From DATELY01 sp035276085 (GTDB taxonomy: Bacteria; Pseudomonadota; Gammaproteobacteria; Steroidobacterales; Steroidobacteraceae), in contig DATELY010000077.1 of the NCBI GenBank assembly GCA_035276085.1, forward strand, positions 1 through 14,498: DNA of 14,498 nt. The letters run 5' to 3'. Shown here in pieces: positions 1-6,028 of the stretch (positions within the stretch are counted from its first letter, which is position 1; each line of letters starts with the position of its first letter). The notes under the pieces are model-generated. The model had not been told where the DNA came from and ran no database searches. It was given only the letters and a program-made list of their open reading frames with translations. The position numbers and the translations under genes are program-made.

Positions 1-181
1 CGGCACCGGGCTTACCGCTCGTGACCGCGCGCGCCATTTTCAGAGTGGGGTCTTTGAGGGCGGCCAGCTCCCGTTGCAGAGCGGGTTTGGGTGTGGGGGT
101 AACGATGGGCTCTTCGGGGTCTTTGGAACAGCCGGTGAGCATCAATAGCCCCAGAAGAAACGCGCACTTTGTAGATCTCAT
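1..181 (-). CDS. Lipoprotein, C-terminus cut by window edge
   Basis: Sixty codons are visible from an ATG at 181-179, and the frame stays open to the window edge, so the C-terminus is missing. A strong ribosome binding site (GGAGGAG on the minus strand, 187-193) lies 5 bases upstream and fixes the start. The protein begins MRSTKCAFLLGLLMLTGCSK: positive N-terminus, hydrophobic core and a clear LTGC lipobox (Cys18), so it should be cleaved by signal peptidase II and lipidated. Ser at +2 predicts outer-membrane sorting by the Lol rule. The mature part starts acidic and proline/threonine-rich (DPEEPIVTPTPKP), a linker-like stretch. Only 39 bases separate it from the upstream metalloprotease-like lipoprotein gene on the same strand, so cotranscription is likely. 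I do not recognise the family and assign no function. Confidence 0.8.
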   Translation of the reverse strand, partial: MRSTKCAFLLGLLMLTGCSKDPEEPIVTPTPKPALQRELAALKDPTLKMARAVTSGKPGA

Positions 182-186
182 TTGCA

Positions 187-193
187 CTCCTCC
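187..193 (-). promoter_or_regulatory. Strong Shine-Dalgarno site of the left-edge lipoprotein gene
   Basis: The minus strand reads GGAGGAG here, five bases before the ATG at 181. It is the best ribosome binding site in the window; most other genes here have weak ones. It supports a real gene at the edge. Confidence 0.75.
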
Positions 194-220
194 AGCGAAC
201 CCTCTCATTCCCGACGATCT

Positions 221-1918
221 CTAGTTCACTGTGACGTTCATGCAGCGTGGCTGGTTTGCTTCGTCCCCTGAAACTGAGCCGAACTGTGAGTCATAGACCT
301 CGATCAGGTAGATGCCAGCAGCGAATTGGCGTGCAGGAATTGTCCTCGTAGAAACAGCCGTATTGCCCGTAGCGCTCGCAAGACGCTGTCCCTGCCCCCA
401 GAGCACTACCTGCGGATTCGGCGAGGCACCTCCCCCCAGCACGGGAGCACCCGCCACCGTGATTGTGTGCGTGCCACCTGCTGCACTCAGATCGAGCTTC
501 AAGAACCGCCGATTGTTCAACTTGTTGTATACCCCGACCGATCCATTCGTGCACACAGGTATCGGCGTATTGTTCGCAGCGATATTGATGTACACCGCTT
601 GTGGTTGCGTCAGGTCACCGTTGAAGTCGAATTCACCTGAGGCGTACGCGCCGGACCCATTAACGCTCTCGAAACTAAGAAGAGTGTTGATCGCCGAAGT
701 GTCCATTGGGTCAGCCGCTATCAACGCGTCTGAGAATGAGAAGATGGTCGTAAAAGCCTCTGTGTTCTTTTCTGGTCCTGCGAGAACAGAGAATAGCGTC
801 GAAAAAGGTACCTGCACGTTATCTATGCCAGGTTCAACACCGCCATCGAACAGATCCCAAAGTATCTGACCCACAGCCGCCTCCGAATACCAGCCGGGGA
901 TGTCCTCGGCGTTCGCATCGAGGTGAAATCCGCCCGTGGTGCCGGTACCGGTGCCAAATGAATCCCGATAGTTCGGATCAGTCAGCACCATTCCTGAGAA
1001 CGCGTTACCCCATCCCTCACCGAATGCGACTCTCGGGTCCAACGCTTCGCCAAAACCGTGTGTACCGCCGATCGAATCGGTACGCGAAAAGCTCGCCTCG
1101 ACGTAGTGGCCAAACTCGTGGGCGAGAACGTGCTGATCAAACTCATCGGTATCGCTGGTACTTGGATCACTAAAAGCTCCGAGCACATAGATACCAGCCG
1201 ACAGCGCTTGAGGGGGAGAACAGTCGTCTGTGTCACCGGGGCTGGCTGTAATGAAGGAAGTTGTGCCGATCAGACTGCTCGAGGGGCAGAAACTGTCCGA
1301 TGCGCGGTTGCTATCGCTCCAATACAAATCGAGCGAAGGAAATGCGAGAGTTGCCTGCGCGCTCAGCAGCAGCTCCTTCGCCTGGAAAATCGTATCCAGG
1401 ATCGCAAACGGAGCAGCCGCCCGCGTCTGGGTGTACGCAGAACCTGTCCAACCCGAAGCCGCATTCAAGTTACGTGTGCTGCCCGCCGACCCCGAATCGA
1501 ATGCACTGCCATCCAGCACATACAGCGCATTGGCGTTCGTATTGTTCTTCACACTGAAATCCCACGAGCCGCTCCGAGTCATCTGCGCCTTGGCGCGGAT
1601 GAACAGGCTCGTGTTCGTCGGCACCGTCAGTGTGTAGTTGCCCGACGTGTCCGTGGTCGTCGAGTCGAGGACGGCGGAGCTTGAAGATTGAATGGCTTCA
1701 ACGACGACCTGCCGGGCGGGCGATTGAGTGACCGCGTTGAAGTTCAGCCCGTTGCTTCCGACGGGCACCCGATCGAACGTGATCTTCCCGCTGACGGTCG
1801 TGTTCGACCCGCCGCTCGAACCACCACCACCGCCTCCGCCCCCTCCGCATGCGGCAAGCGCAATCAGCAGGGCGGCGACGAGCACGCGATGGGCGGCAGC
1901 CTTCAGGAATTCCCCCAT
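221..1918 (-). CDS. Secreted lipoprotein with zinc-metalloprotease HEFGH motif
   Basis: Predicted 565-residue protein from ATG 1918, chosen because a lipoprotein signal peptide follows immediately; the frame is open further upstream but that sequence is arginine-rich and looks non-coding. Lipobox LAAC ends at Cys24 and is followed by nine glycines and SSGG, a flexible tether. Residues about 40-120 resemble a carboxypeptidase-regulatory-like beta-sandwich. HEFGH at 267-271 is an HExxH zinc motif, and FGEGWGNAF at 299-307 supplies a plausible third ligand (Glu301), an arrangement like the GEGW motif of M36 fungalysin and other gluzincins. The C-terminal region (about 465-565) is beta-rich and resembles a pre-peptidase C-terminal (PPC) domain. 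Gly at +2 predicts the outer membrane. Role: probably surface or periplasmic proteolysis; substrate unknown. It lies between the glycine-zipper gene (82 bases upstream) and another lipoprotein gene. The motif is seen; active peptidase is inferred. Confidence 0.82.
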   Translation of the reverse strand: MGEFLKAAAHRVLVAALLIALAACGGGGGGGGGSSGGSNTTVSGKITFDRVPVGSNGLNFNAVTQSPARQVVVEAIQSSSSAVLDSTTTDTSGNYTLTVPTNTSLFIRAKAQMTRSGSWDFSVKNNTNANALYVLDGSAFDSGSAGSTRNLNAASGWTGSAYTQTRAAAPFAILDTIFQAKELLLSAQATLAFPSLDLYWSDSNRASDSFCPSSSLIGTTSFITASPGDTDDCSPPQALSAGIYVLGAFSDPSTSDTDEFDQHVLAHEFGHYVEASFSRTDSIGGTHGFGEALDPRVAFGEGWGNAFSGMVLTDPNYRDSFGTGTGTTGGFHLDANAEDIPGWYSEAAVGQILWDLFDGGVEPGIDNVQVPFSTLFSVLAGPEKNTEAFTTIFSFSDALIAADPMDTSAINTLLSFESVNGSGAYASGEFDFNGDLTQPQAVYINIAANNTPIPVCTNGSVGVYNKLNNRRFLKLDLSAAGGTHTITVAGAPVLGGGASPNPQVVLWGQGQRLASATGNTAVSTRTIPARQFAAGIYLIEVYDSQFGSVSGDEANQPRCMNVTVN

Positions 1919-2000
1919 GAATTCGCTCACTCTTTGAGTTGATTCGGCACGTCTACTGGTCGAGCCGGCGCTGCTCGGTGCGACGCGCGATGGCCTGATC

Positions 2001-2573
2001 TCAAACCTTCTTCCAGGTACCGTCGTCCGAGCGACAGGCGCGTCCCTCGTTCGACTCCGACTTGCCTTCCTTGCTGGCCGTGAGCTTGTACGTACGACAG
2101 GTGCCGCCGGATTGCGCTTTGCCGTGCGGCTCGAGCACATACGTCACGCCGGTCTTCTCGTTCAGCCAACGGACGCTGTGCCCTTCCTGTGTCAGCTCGA
2201 GCGCATGGCCGAAACACGCGCGGTCGCGATCGTCGAATTTGCGCCCGATCTCACGACCGATGGCTGCACCCAGTACGCTGCCAACGATGATCGCCACTGC
2301 CCTGCCAGAGCCGTCTCCGACCTGCGACCCGACGGCACCGCCGACGACGGCGCCCAATACGGTACCGATCTCCTTCCGATTGCAGCTGCCTTCGAGCACG
2401 CCGTAATCGCGCTCCCATTGATGACCTGTATAGCCGACGTAGGTGGGATCGTTCTTCTTGCGCCAGCCGTGCGCCTTGGCATGCGGCGGAGGATCGGCAA
2501 GCGCGCTGCCCGCCATGATCACCAGCAGCGTCATGAGCGACAACCGCAACCCACGCAGAACCAGGCACTTCAT
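2001..2573 (-). CDS. Glycine-zipper surface antigen (17 kDa antigen / RT0821-like)
   Basis: Predicted 190-residue protein from ATG 2573, supported by GGAGT on the minus strand (2582-2586) eight bases upstream and by a signal peptide starting at that Met. The hydrophobic core LMTLLVIMAGSALA has a likely signal peptidase I site after Ala26 (ALA|DPP); there is no lipobox Cys, unlike the classical 17 kDa lipoprotein. Residues 70-111 form two glycine-zipper hairpins (GTVLGAVVGGAVGSQVG then IIVGSVLGAAIGREIG), typical of glycine-zipper 2TM domains. A C-terminal surface-antigen domain (about 112-190) follows, with DRACFGHALE, VRWLNEKTG and paired Cys159/Cys180. The family is envelope-associated, usually of unknown exact function. 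It is first in a leftward run with two lipoprotein genes and divergent from the beta-barrel gene across a structured intergenic region. Confidence 0.85.
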   Translation of the reverse strand: MKCLVLRGLRLSLMTLLVIMAGSALADPPPHAKAHGWRKKNDPTYVGYTGHQWERDYGVLEGSCNRKEIGTVLGAVVGGAVGSQVGDGSGRAVAIIVGSVLGAAIGREIGRKFDDRDRACFGHALELTQEGHSVRWLNEKTGVTYVLEPHGKAQSGGTCRTYKLTASKEGKSESNEGRACRSDDGTWKKV

Positions 2574-2604
2574 GTTCGATGACTCCACTAGCAAGACTGC
2601 GAGC

Positions 2605-2631
2605 CTTATACGAGAGCCAGGCGCGCTGGAA
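2605..2631 (-). promoter_or_regulatory. Possible promoter of the glycine-zipper gene
   Basis: On the minus strand a TATAAG -10-like hexamer (2605-2610) lies 31 bases upstream of the ATG at 2573. The best -35 candidate is TTCCAG (2626-2631), with a short 15-base spacer. Only the -10 is convincing. Confidence 0.3.
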
Positions 2632-2650
2632 CCGACGATCCTGTCACATG

Positions 2651-2672
2651 GCTTGCGCAAATGAGCGCAAGC
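2651..2672. repeat. Perfect 8-base inverted repeat, 6-base loop
   Basis: GCTTGCGC (2651-2658), loop AAATGA, then GCGCAAGC (2665-2672). It lies about 80 bases upstream of the glycine-zipper start. It could be an operator or RNA hairpin. There is no T-tract on either side, so it is not an intrinsic terminator. Confidence 0.6.
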
Positions 2673-2732
2673 TCCGCCGCGTGGCGGTGCTGTACTGTAG
2701 CGATCTCGCACCGCCGCGAGCAAATGTCCTGG

Positions 2733-2774
2733 CGCGCGGTCGGTTGCAGCAATGAACCGACGCTTAACCGCGCG
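2733..2774. repeat. Nested inverted repeat, long hairpin
   Basis: Inner arms GTCGGTT (2739-2745) and AACCGAC (2755-2761) enclose a 9-base loop. Outer arms CGCGCG (2733-2738) and CGCGCG (2769-2774) can close the same hairpin with a 7-base bulge on the 3' side. Alternatively, CGCGCGGT can pair with ACCGCGCG directly. The two pairings share bases 2739-2740, so they compete in part, which a regulatory RNA could use; that is inference. Confidence 0.55.
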
Positions 2775-2850
2775 TCTTGGATGCACCCCCTGAGAGCGCC
2801 GTCGCAGTCATGACGGGCTCCCATTGCGCCCCTTACGTCGAGCGCCGCGT

Positions 2851-2870
2851 TTGCAGTATGGTCACTGCAA
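2851..2870 (+). promoter_or_regulatory. Perfect 7-base inverted repeat upstream of the beta-barrel gene
   Basis: TTGCAGT (2851-2857), spacer ATGGTC, ACTGCAA (2864-2870), ending 22 bases before the ATG at 2893. TATGGT (2857-2862) in its centre could be a weak -10 box, giving a repressor-type operator over the promoter; alternatively this is a leader hairpin. Confidence 0.4.
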
Positions 2871-2892
2871 TGTCGGGTCGCAGGCGGTTGTC

Positions 2893-3609
2893 ATGAATTC
2901 GAACGCGGCGTTCACCTTCGCAGCCTTGGCGGCGTCGGCGTACCTGAGCTACTCGCCAACGGTGCAGGCCACGGATCAAGGCTTCTATGTGGGCGGTTAC
3001 TACGGGGCGCTCGAAAGAGATGTCAACAAAGCGGAAGACGCGGCCCTGCTCGGTTCGATTTCCAACGCCGTGTACGAATTCGGTGCCTTCGACCCGGTGA
3101 GCACCGACGCGCGCCTGAGCGTCGATGACAAATCCTGGGGCTTCTTCGCCGGCTATCGCTGGACACCGAATCTGGCGCTGGAGTTGGGATATCTCCAGCT
3201 GGGCGAAGTGACCTACCGATCGAACGACCAGGTGCTCGATGTTCTGGTTTCACCGCCGGTGCTGTACCCAGCCGAAAGTCGGACGCGATCGGAGCTCTCG
3301 GCGCTCACGTTTTCCGTGCTGGGTATCTGGCCGCTCACGTATGAGTGGGAAGTTTTCGGTCGCGCGGGGATTTCGTTGACGGAAACCGAATGGCACACTC
3401 GCGCGGACGTCGAAAGCTTCTCTCCGGGCCGGTTCAGCGACTCGAAGAGCAATGCGGATCTGCTCGCCGGCGTGGGCATCTCATATACGTTCCTCGACGT
3501 GTACACGCTGCGCGCTGAAGTGCAACGTGTATTCGATGCGGGCAACAAGGACTTCATACGCCAGAGCGACATCGACCTGGTGTCGCTGGGCATATCGGTC
3601 TCGTTCTGA
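2893..3609 (+). CDS. Outer-membrane beta-barrel protein (OmpA-like barrel fold)
   Basis: Predicted 238-residue protein from ATG 2893, with AGGCGG about 6 bases upstream as a weak ribosome site. The frame is open back to a TTG at 2824, but that start would place the inverted repeat inside the coding region. A hydrophobic stretch ending TVQA|TDQ suggests signal peptidase I cleavage after residue 26; its N-region (MNSN) oddly lacks positive charge. The mature protein alternates aromatic and polar residues as in an eight-stranded barrel: GFYVGGYYGAL, SWGFFAGYRWTPNLALELGYLQLG, then repeated amphipathic strands. It ends in ISVSF, the terminal-Phe signature recognised by the BAM machinery. There is no peptidoglycan-binding OmpA C-domain. 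Exact role (porin, adhesin or structural) cannot be told. Its stop codon directly abuts that of the convergent antiporter gene. Confidence 0.82.
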   Translation: MNSNAAFTFAALAASAYLSYSPTVQATDQGFYVGGYYGALERDVNKAEDAALLGSISNAVYEFGAFDPVSTDARLSVDDKSWGFFAGYRWTPNLALELGYLQLGEVTYRSNDQVLDVLVSPPVLYPAESRTRSELSALTFSVLGIWPLTYEWEVFGRAGISLTETEWHTRADVESFSPGRFSDSKSNADLLAGVGISYTFLDVYTLRAEVQRVFDAGNKDFIRQSDIDLVSLGISVSF

Positions 3610-5268
3610 TCACTTCGGCAAGTTCAACACGTCCAGTACTCCCTCCAGCAGCGCGGTCGCCCCGGCCAGTTCCGGCACGACCACCACCTCCGCTCCAGCG
3701 CTTCGCAACGCTGCTTCGTCGGTCGGCTGTTCTGCACGGGCGGCGATCACGGCATAAGGACTCATCGCGCGCACTTGTTGGATGGCGGCGCGCGCCGGCC
3801 CGCGATCCGGTAGTGCCACGACCACCAAGCGCGCGTTTTCAACCTGCGCCGCGCTCAACACCGTAGCCGAAGCGGCATTGCCGTACACCGCCGTAAGCCC
3901 GTCCGAAACGCCCTGCCGCACCCGCGAAATGCGCGCATCGATCACGGCGACGCGCATCCCCGCGTGTTGCAGGCCGCTGGCGATGCTGTGCCCGACCCTG
4001 CCATAGCCGACGACGATGGCGTGGGCCTCCAACTGCGCGCCGGTGCCATGCAGTCCAGACAGACCGTCGAACCAGCGGGCGAGAGCGGGCTGCGACCGAA
4101 AGAAGTCTGCGATATGCGGCGCTACGCGAAAGCCCAAGGGCGTGGAGACGATCGTGACCAGGGACGAAGTCAGCACGAGGTTGTACATGTCGAGACTGAG
4201 GACTTGCGTACCGAGGCCCACCTGCGCGAGCACGAAATTGAGCTCGCCGACCGGAACCATGCCGACGGTCGTAAACGCTGCCGTTTTCGCGGTGATGCGA
4301 AAAGGCACGATCCCGATGAAGGTCGCAACTGCCTTGAGCACCAGGATCGCCATCGCGGTACCTATCACGAGGAGCAGGTGATCCGCGATGAACCGCAAAT
4401 CGATGAGCATGCCCACCGAGACGAAGAACAGCGTGGCAAACAGATCGCGCACGGGCACGACCTCCGCGATGACGCGATGGTCGAACTCGCTTTCGGACAG
4501 GACGAGCCCGGCGACGAACGCACCCAGAGCGGTCGACAGCCCGAGCACCGTGCTCACACTGGCGGCACCCAGCGCGAGCACGGCCGCAAAGACGATGAAC
4601 AGCTCGGATGACTTGAGCCGAGCGACATGCCCCATGACCCAGGGCACAACGCGCAACCCGATCGCGAGCGACAGACCGATGAACACCGCCGCCTTGAACA
4701 ACGTGAGCGAGATGTCCCACGCCACATCGACGGATGACATCCCTTGCACTGTCGTGAACTTGGGCAGCGTCACGATCAGCACGACGACGATCAAGTCCTG
4801 CACGATCGACATGGACAGCAGCAGCCGTCCATGCCCCGAGGCGATTTCGCCACGATCGAGCAGCGTCTTCAGGATCACCATCGAGCTGCTCGCCACCAGC
4901 GCCGTGCCGAAGAACAGCCCTTCGAGGGTGGTCCAGCCCAAGGCGCGCCCTAGCAACCAGCCACCCACGACCGTCAGTACGACCTGCACGACCGTCCCGC
5001 CCACGGCAATTCGACGTACGCGCGCAAGATCCTTCAACGAGAACGCCACACCCAACGCAAACATCAGAAAGATCACGCCCACCTCGGCGAGCTCGGCGAT
5101 CTCCTCACGATCGCCCACGAACCCGGGTGTGAACGGTCCGATCAGCACCCCGGCCAGCAAGTAGCCCAGAATTGGGGATTGCCGCATCCAACTTGCTAAA
5201 AAGCCGCCCGCCACGGCGATTGCGAGCGCAATGGCGACATTGAAGATCAGCGGCAGGTCATGCGGCAT
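3610..5268 (-). CDS. ybaL: CPA2 cation:proton antiporter with TrkA-N domain (YbaL/KefB family)
   Basis: Predicted 552-residue inner-membrane protein. The ATG at 5268 (MPHDLPLIF) is chosen because it aligns with the YbaL N-terminus; a GTG 33 bases upstream is in frame, and neither has a good ribosome site. Residues 5-385 form the hydrophobic CPA2 exchanger: SPILGYLLAGVLIGPFTPGF (31-50) is close to YbaL, and Gln157-Asp158 matches the QD pair of Kef-type transporters. Residues 415-552 are a TrkA-N (RCK) Rossmann domain with VVGYGRVG (419-426) and Asp444 ending the second strand, so NAD(H) or another nucleotide probably gates transport. Length is close to E. coli YbaL (about 558). The expected role is K+ efflux or K+/H+ exchange in stress or pH balance. 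The transported ion is inferred from the family. Its start is only 59 bases from the divergent gene at 5328. Confidence 0.9.
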   Translation of the reverse strand: MPHDLPLIFNVAIALAIAVAGGFLASWMRQSPILGYLLAGVLIGPFTPGFVGDREEIAELAEVGVIFLMFALGVAFSLKDLARVRRIAVGGTVVQVVLTVVGGWLLGRALGWTTLEGLFFGTALVASSSMVILKTLLDRGEIASGHGRLLLSMSIVQDLIVVVLIVTLPKFTTVQGMSSVDVAWDISLTLFKAAVFIGLSLAIGLRVVPWVMGHVARLKSSELFIVFAAVLALGAASVSTVLGLSTALGAFVAGLVLSESEFDHRVIAEVVPVRDLFATLFFVSVGMLIDLRFIADHLLLVIGTAMAILVLKAVATFIGIVPFRITAKTAAFTTVGMVPVGELNFVLAQVGLGTQVLSLDMYNLVLTSSLVTIVSTPLGFRVAPHIADFFRSQPALARWFDGLSGLHGTGAQLEAHAIVVGYGRVGHSIASGLQHAGMRVAVIDARISRVRQGVSDGLTAVYGNAASATVLSAAQVENARLVVVALPDRGPARAAIQQVRAMSPYAVIAARAEQPTDEAALRSAGAEVVVVPELAGATALLEGVLDVLNLPK

Positions 5269-5327
5269 TGTGCGGGTGCGGGTTGTAAGCTTGCGCGCCA
5301 CTCGAAGCAGATCGATTCAAAACAAAC

Positions 5328-5903
5328 ATGGGTGCAATCGCAAGAGCTTTGGAAGTGATCGTCGAGCTGTGGATACCCGCAGTCATCTTGCTGGTGGTGC
5401 TCACGCTGATCCTTGGCGTCAAGCGGATCTGGACTGTATTGGCTCTGGTCGCCGTGGGCCTCTTTGCAATCGCAGTCTATCGGCGCCTCGCGACGACGCC
5501 CGAAGAAGCCGTCGAAAACGCACCCTCCGCCTTCACACCCGCGGCTGCCATTGAATCGCTGCCGCCGGCTCGAGCCATGGTGAGCGATCTGACCATCACC
5601 CGCAGCACGGCTCCGTGGGAATTCCGCGGCACCGTGCTCAATCGCAGCGACGATCACACTCTGCTGTCGGCGACCATCCGCATCACCCGTCGCGATTGCT
5701 ACGAGGGCGCGATGGACCCGAGCGGGTGTGTCTTGCTGTGGGAAGGCAGCAAGCGCGTCAATCTGCAAACACCGCCAGGTCAGCAGCAGCCGTTCGTCGA
5801 ATCGATCTCACCGCACGGCTCGGTGCCACGAGCGCAGGGACAAATCAAGGACGAGTTCCAATTGGTGGGGTTGACGGGCAAGAAGAGCGACGACGAGCGG
5901 TGA
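5328..5903 (+). CDS. Two-helix membrane protein with soluble C-terminal domain, unknown function
   Basis: Predicted 191-residue protein, ATG 5328, with no clear ribosome site. Two hydrophobic helices (about 13-30 and 33-51) are joined by a tight GVKR turn, a hairpin anchor with a basic loop. A linker (55-82, Ala/Pro-rich) leads to a small beta-rich domain (85-183): EFRGTVLNRSDDHTLLSATI recalls FxLYD-type beta-sandwich domains that follow membrane anchors, but I cannot make that assignment firmly. Cys124 and Cys134 flank an acidic loop and might form a disulfide if the domain is periplasmic. The C-terminal tail is charged (KKSDDER). It is divergent from the antiporter and upstream of the aminotransferase gene (125-base gap). 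No function is assigned. Confidence 0.75.
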   Translation: MGAIARALEVIVELWIPAVILLVVLTLILGVKRIWTVLALVAVGLFAIAVYRRLATTPEEAVENAPSAFTPAAAIESLPPARAMVSDLTITRSTAPWEFRGTVLNRSDDHTLLSATIRITRRDCYEGAMDPSGCVLLWEGSKRVNLQTPPGQQQPFVESISPHGSVPRAQGQIKDEFQLVGLTGKKSDDER

Positions 5904-6028
5904 TACTTCGACGCGCAGGCCCAATCTGTCCTTTGGGTGTGCGGCCAAGACCAACTTGGTAAGCTTCGCGCCCGACCGCGGGCCATGCGCTCGCACTTCC
6001 AGCGACACCGAACTCGATCCACGCAACC

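Larger units (their letters stand above)
2574..2892. other. 319-base divergent intergenic region with three perfect inverted repeats
   Basis: No credible gene lies here. A TTG-initiated extension of the beta-barrel reading frame (from 2824) and arginine-rich frames on either strand lack coding character. The region must hold promoters for both divergent envelope genes. It contains perfect inverted repeats at 2651-2672, 2733-2774 and 2851-2870, listed separately, and a weaker one (CTCGC/GCGAG, 2706-2720). Such a density could reflect operators, structured 5' leaders or a small RNA; the sequence alone does not choose. Confidence 0.5.

Noticed and set aside
1961..1977. CGAGC/GCTCG stem between the glycine-zipper and metalloprotease genes as a terminator
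   Set aside because: Only five base pairs and no T-tract on the minus strand; the two genes may well be cotranscribed.
1919..2140. 74-residue N-terminal extension of the metalloprotease-like lipoprotein
   Set aside because: It overlaps the glycine-zipper gene, is Arg/Ser-rich, and would place the lipobox far from the N-terminus.
2824..2892. N-terminal extension of the beta-barrel protein from a TTG codon
   Set aside because: It would bury the signal peptide behind 23 residues and absorb the inverted repeat at 2851-2870; ATG 2893 begins right at the hydrophobic segment.
3839..4720. Long minus-strand frame of about 293 codons inside the antiporter gene
   Set aside because: It is a shifted frame within a gene with clear family motifs; its translation is Arg/His/Gly-rich without domains, as expected for a shadow of GC-rich coding DNA.
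5945..5961. Small palindromes CCAAG/CTTGG and ACCAA/TTGGT before the aminotransferase gene
   Set aside because: Five-base arms are too short to separate from chance without conservation data.
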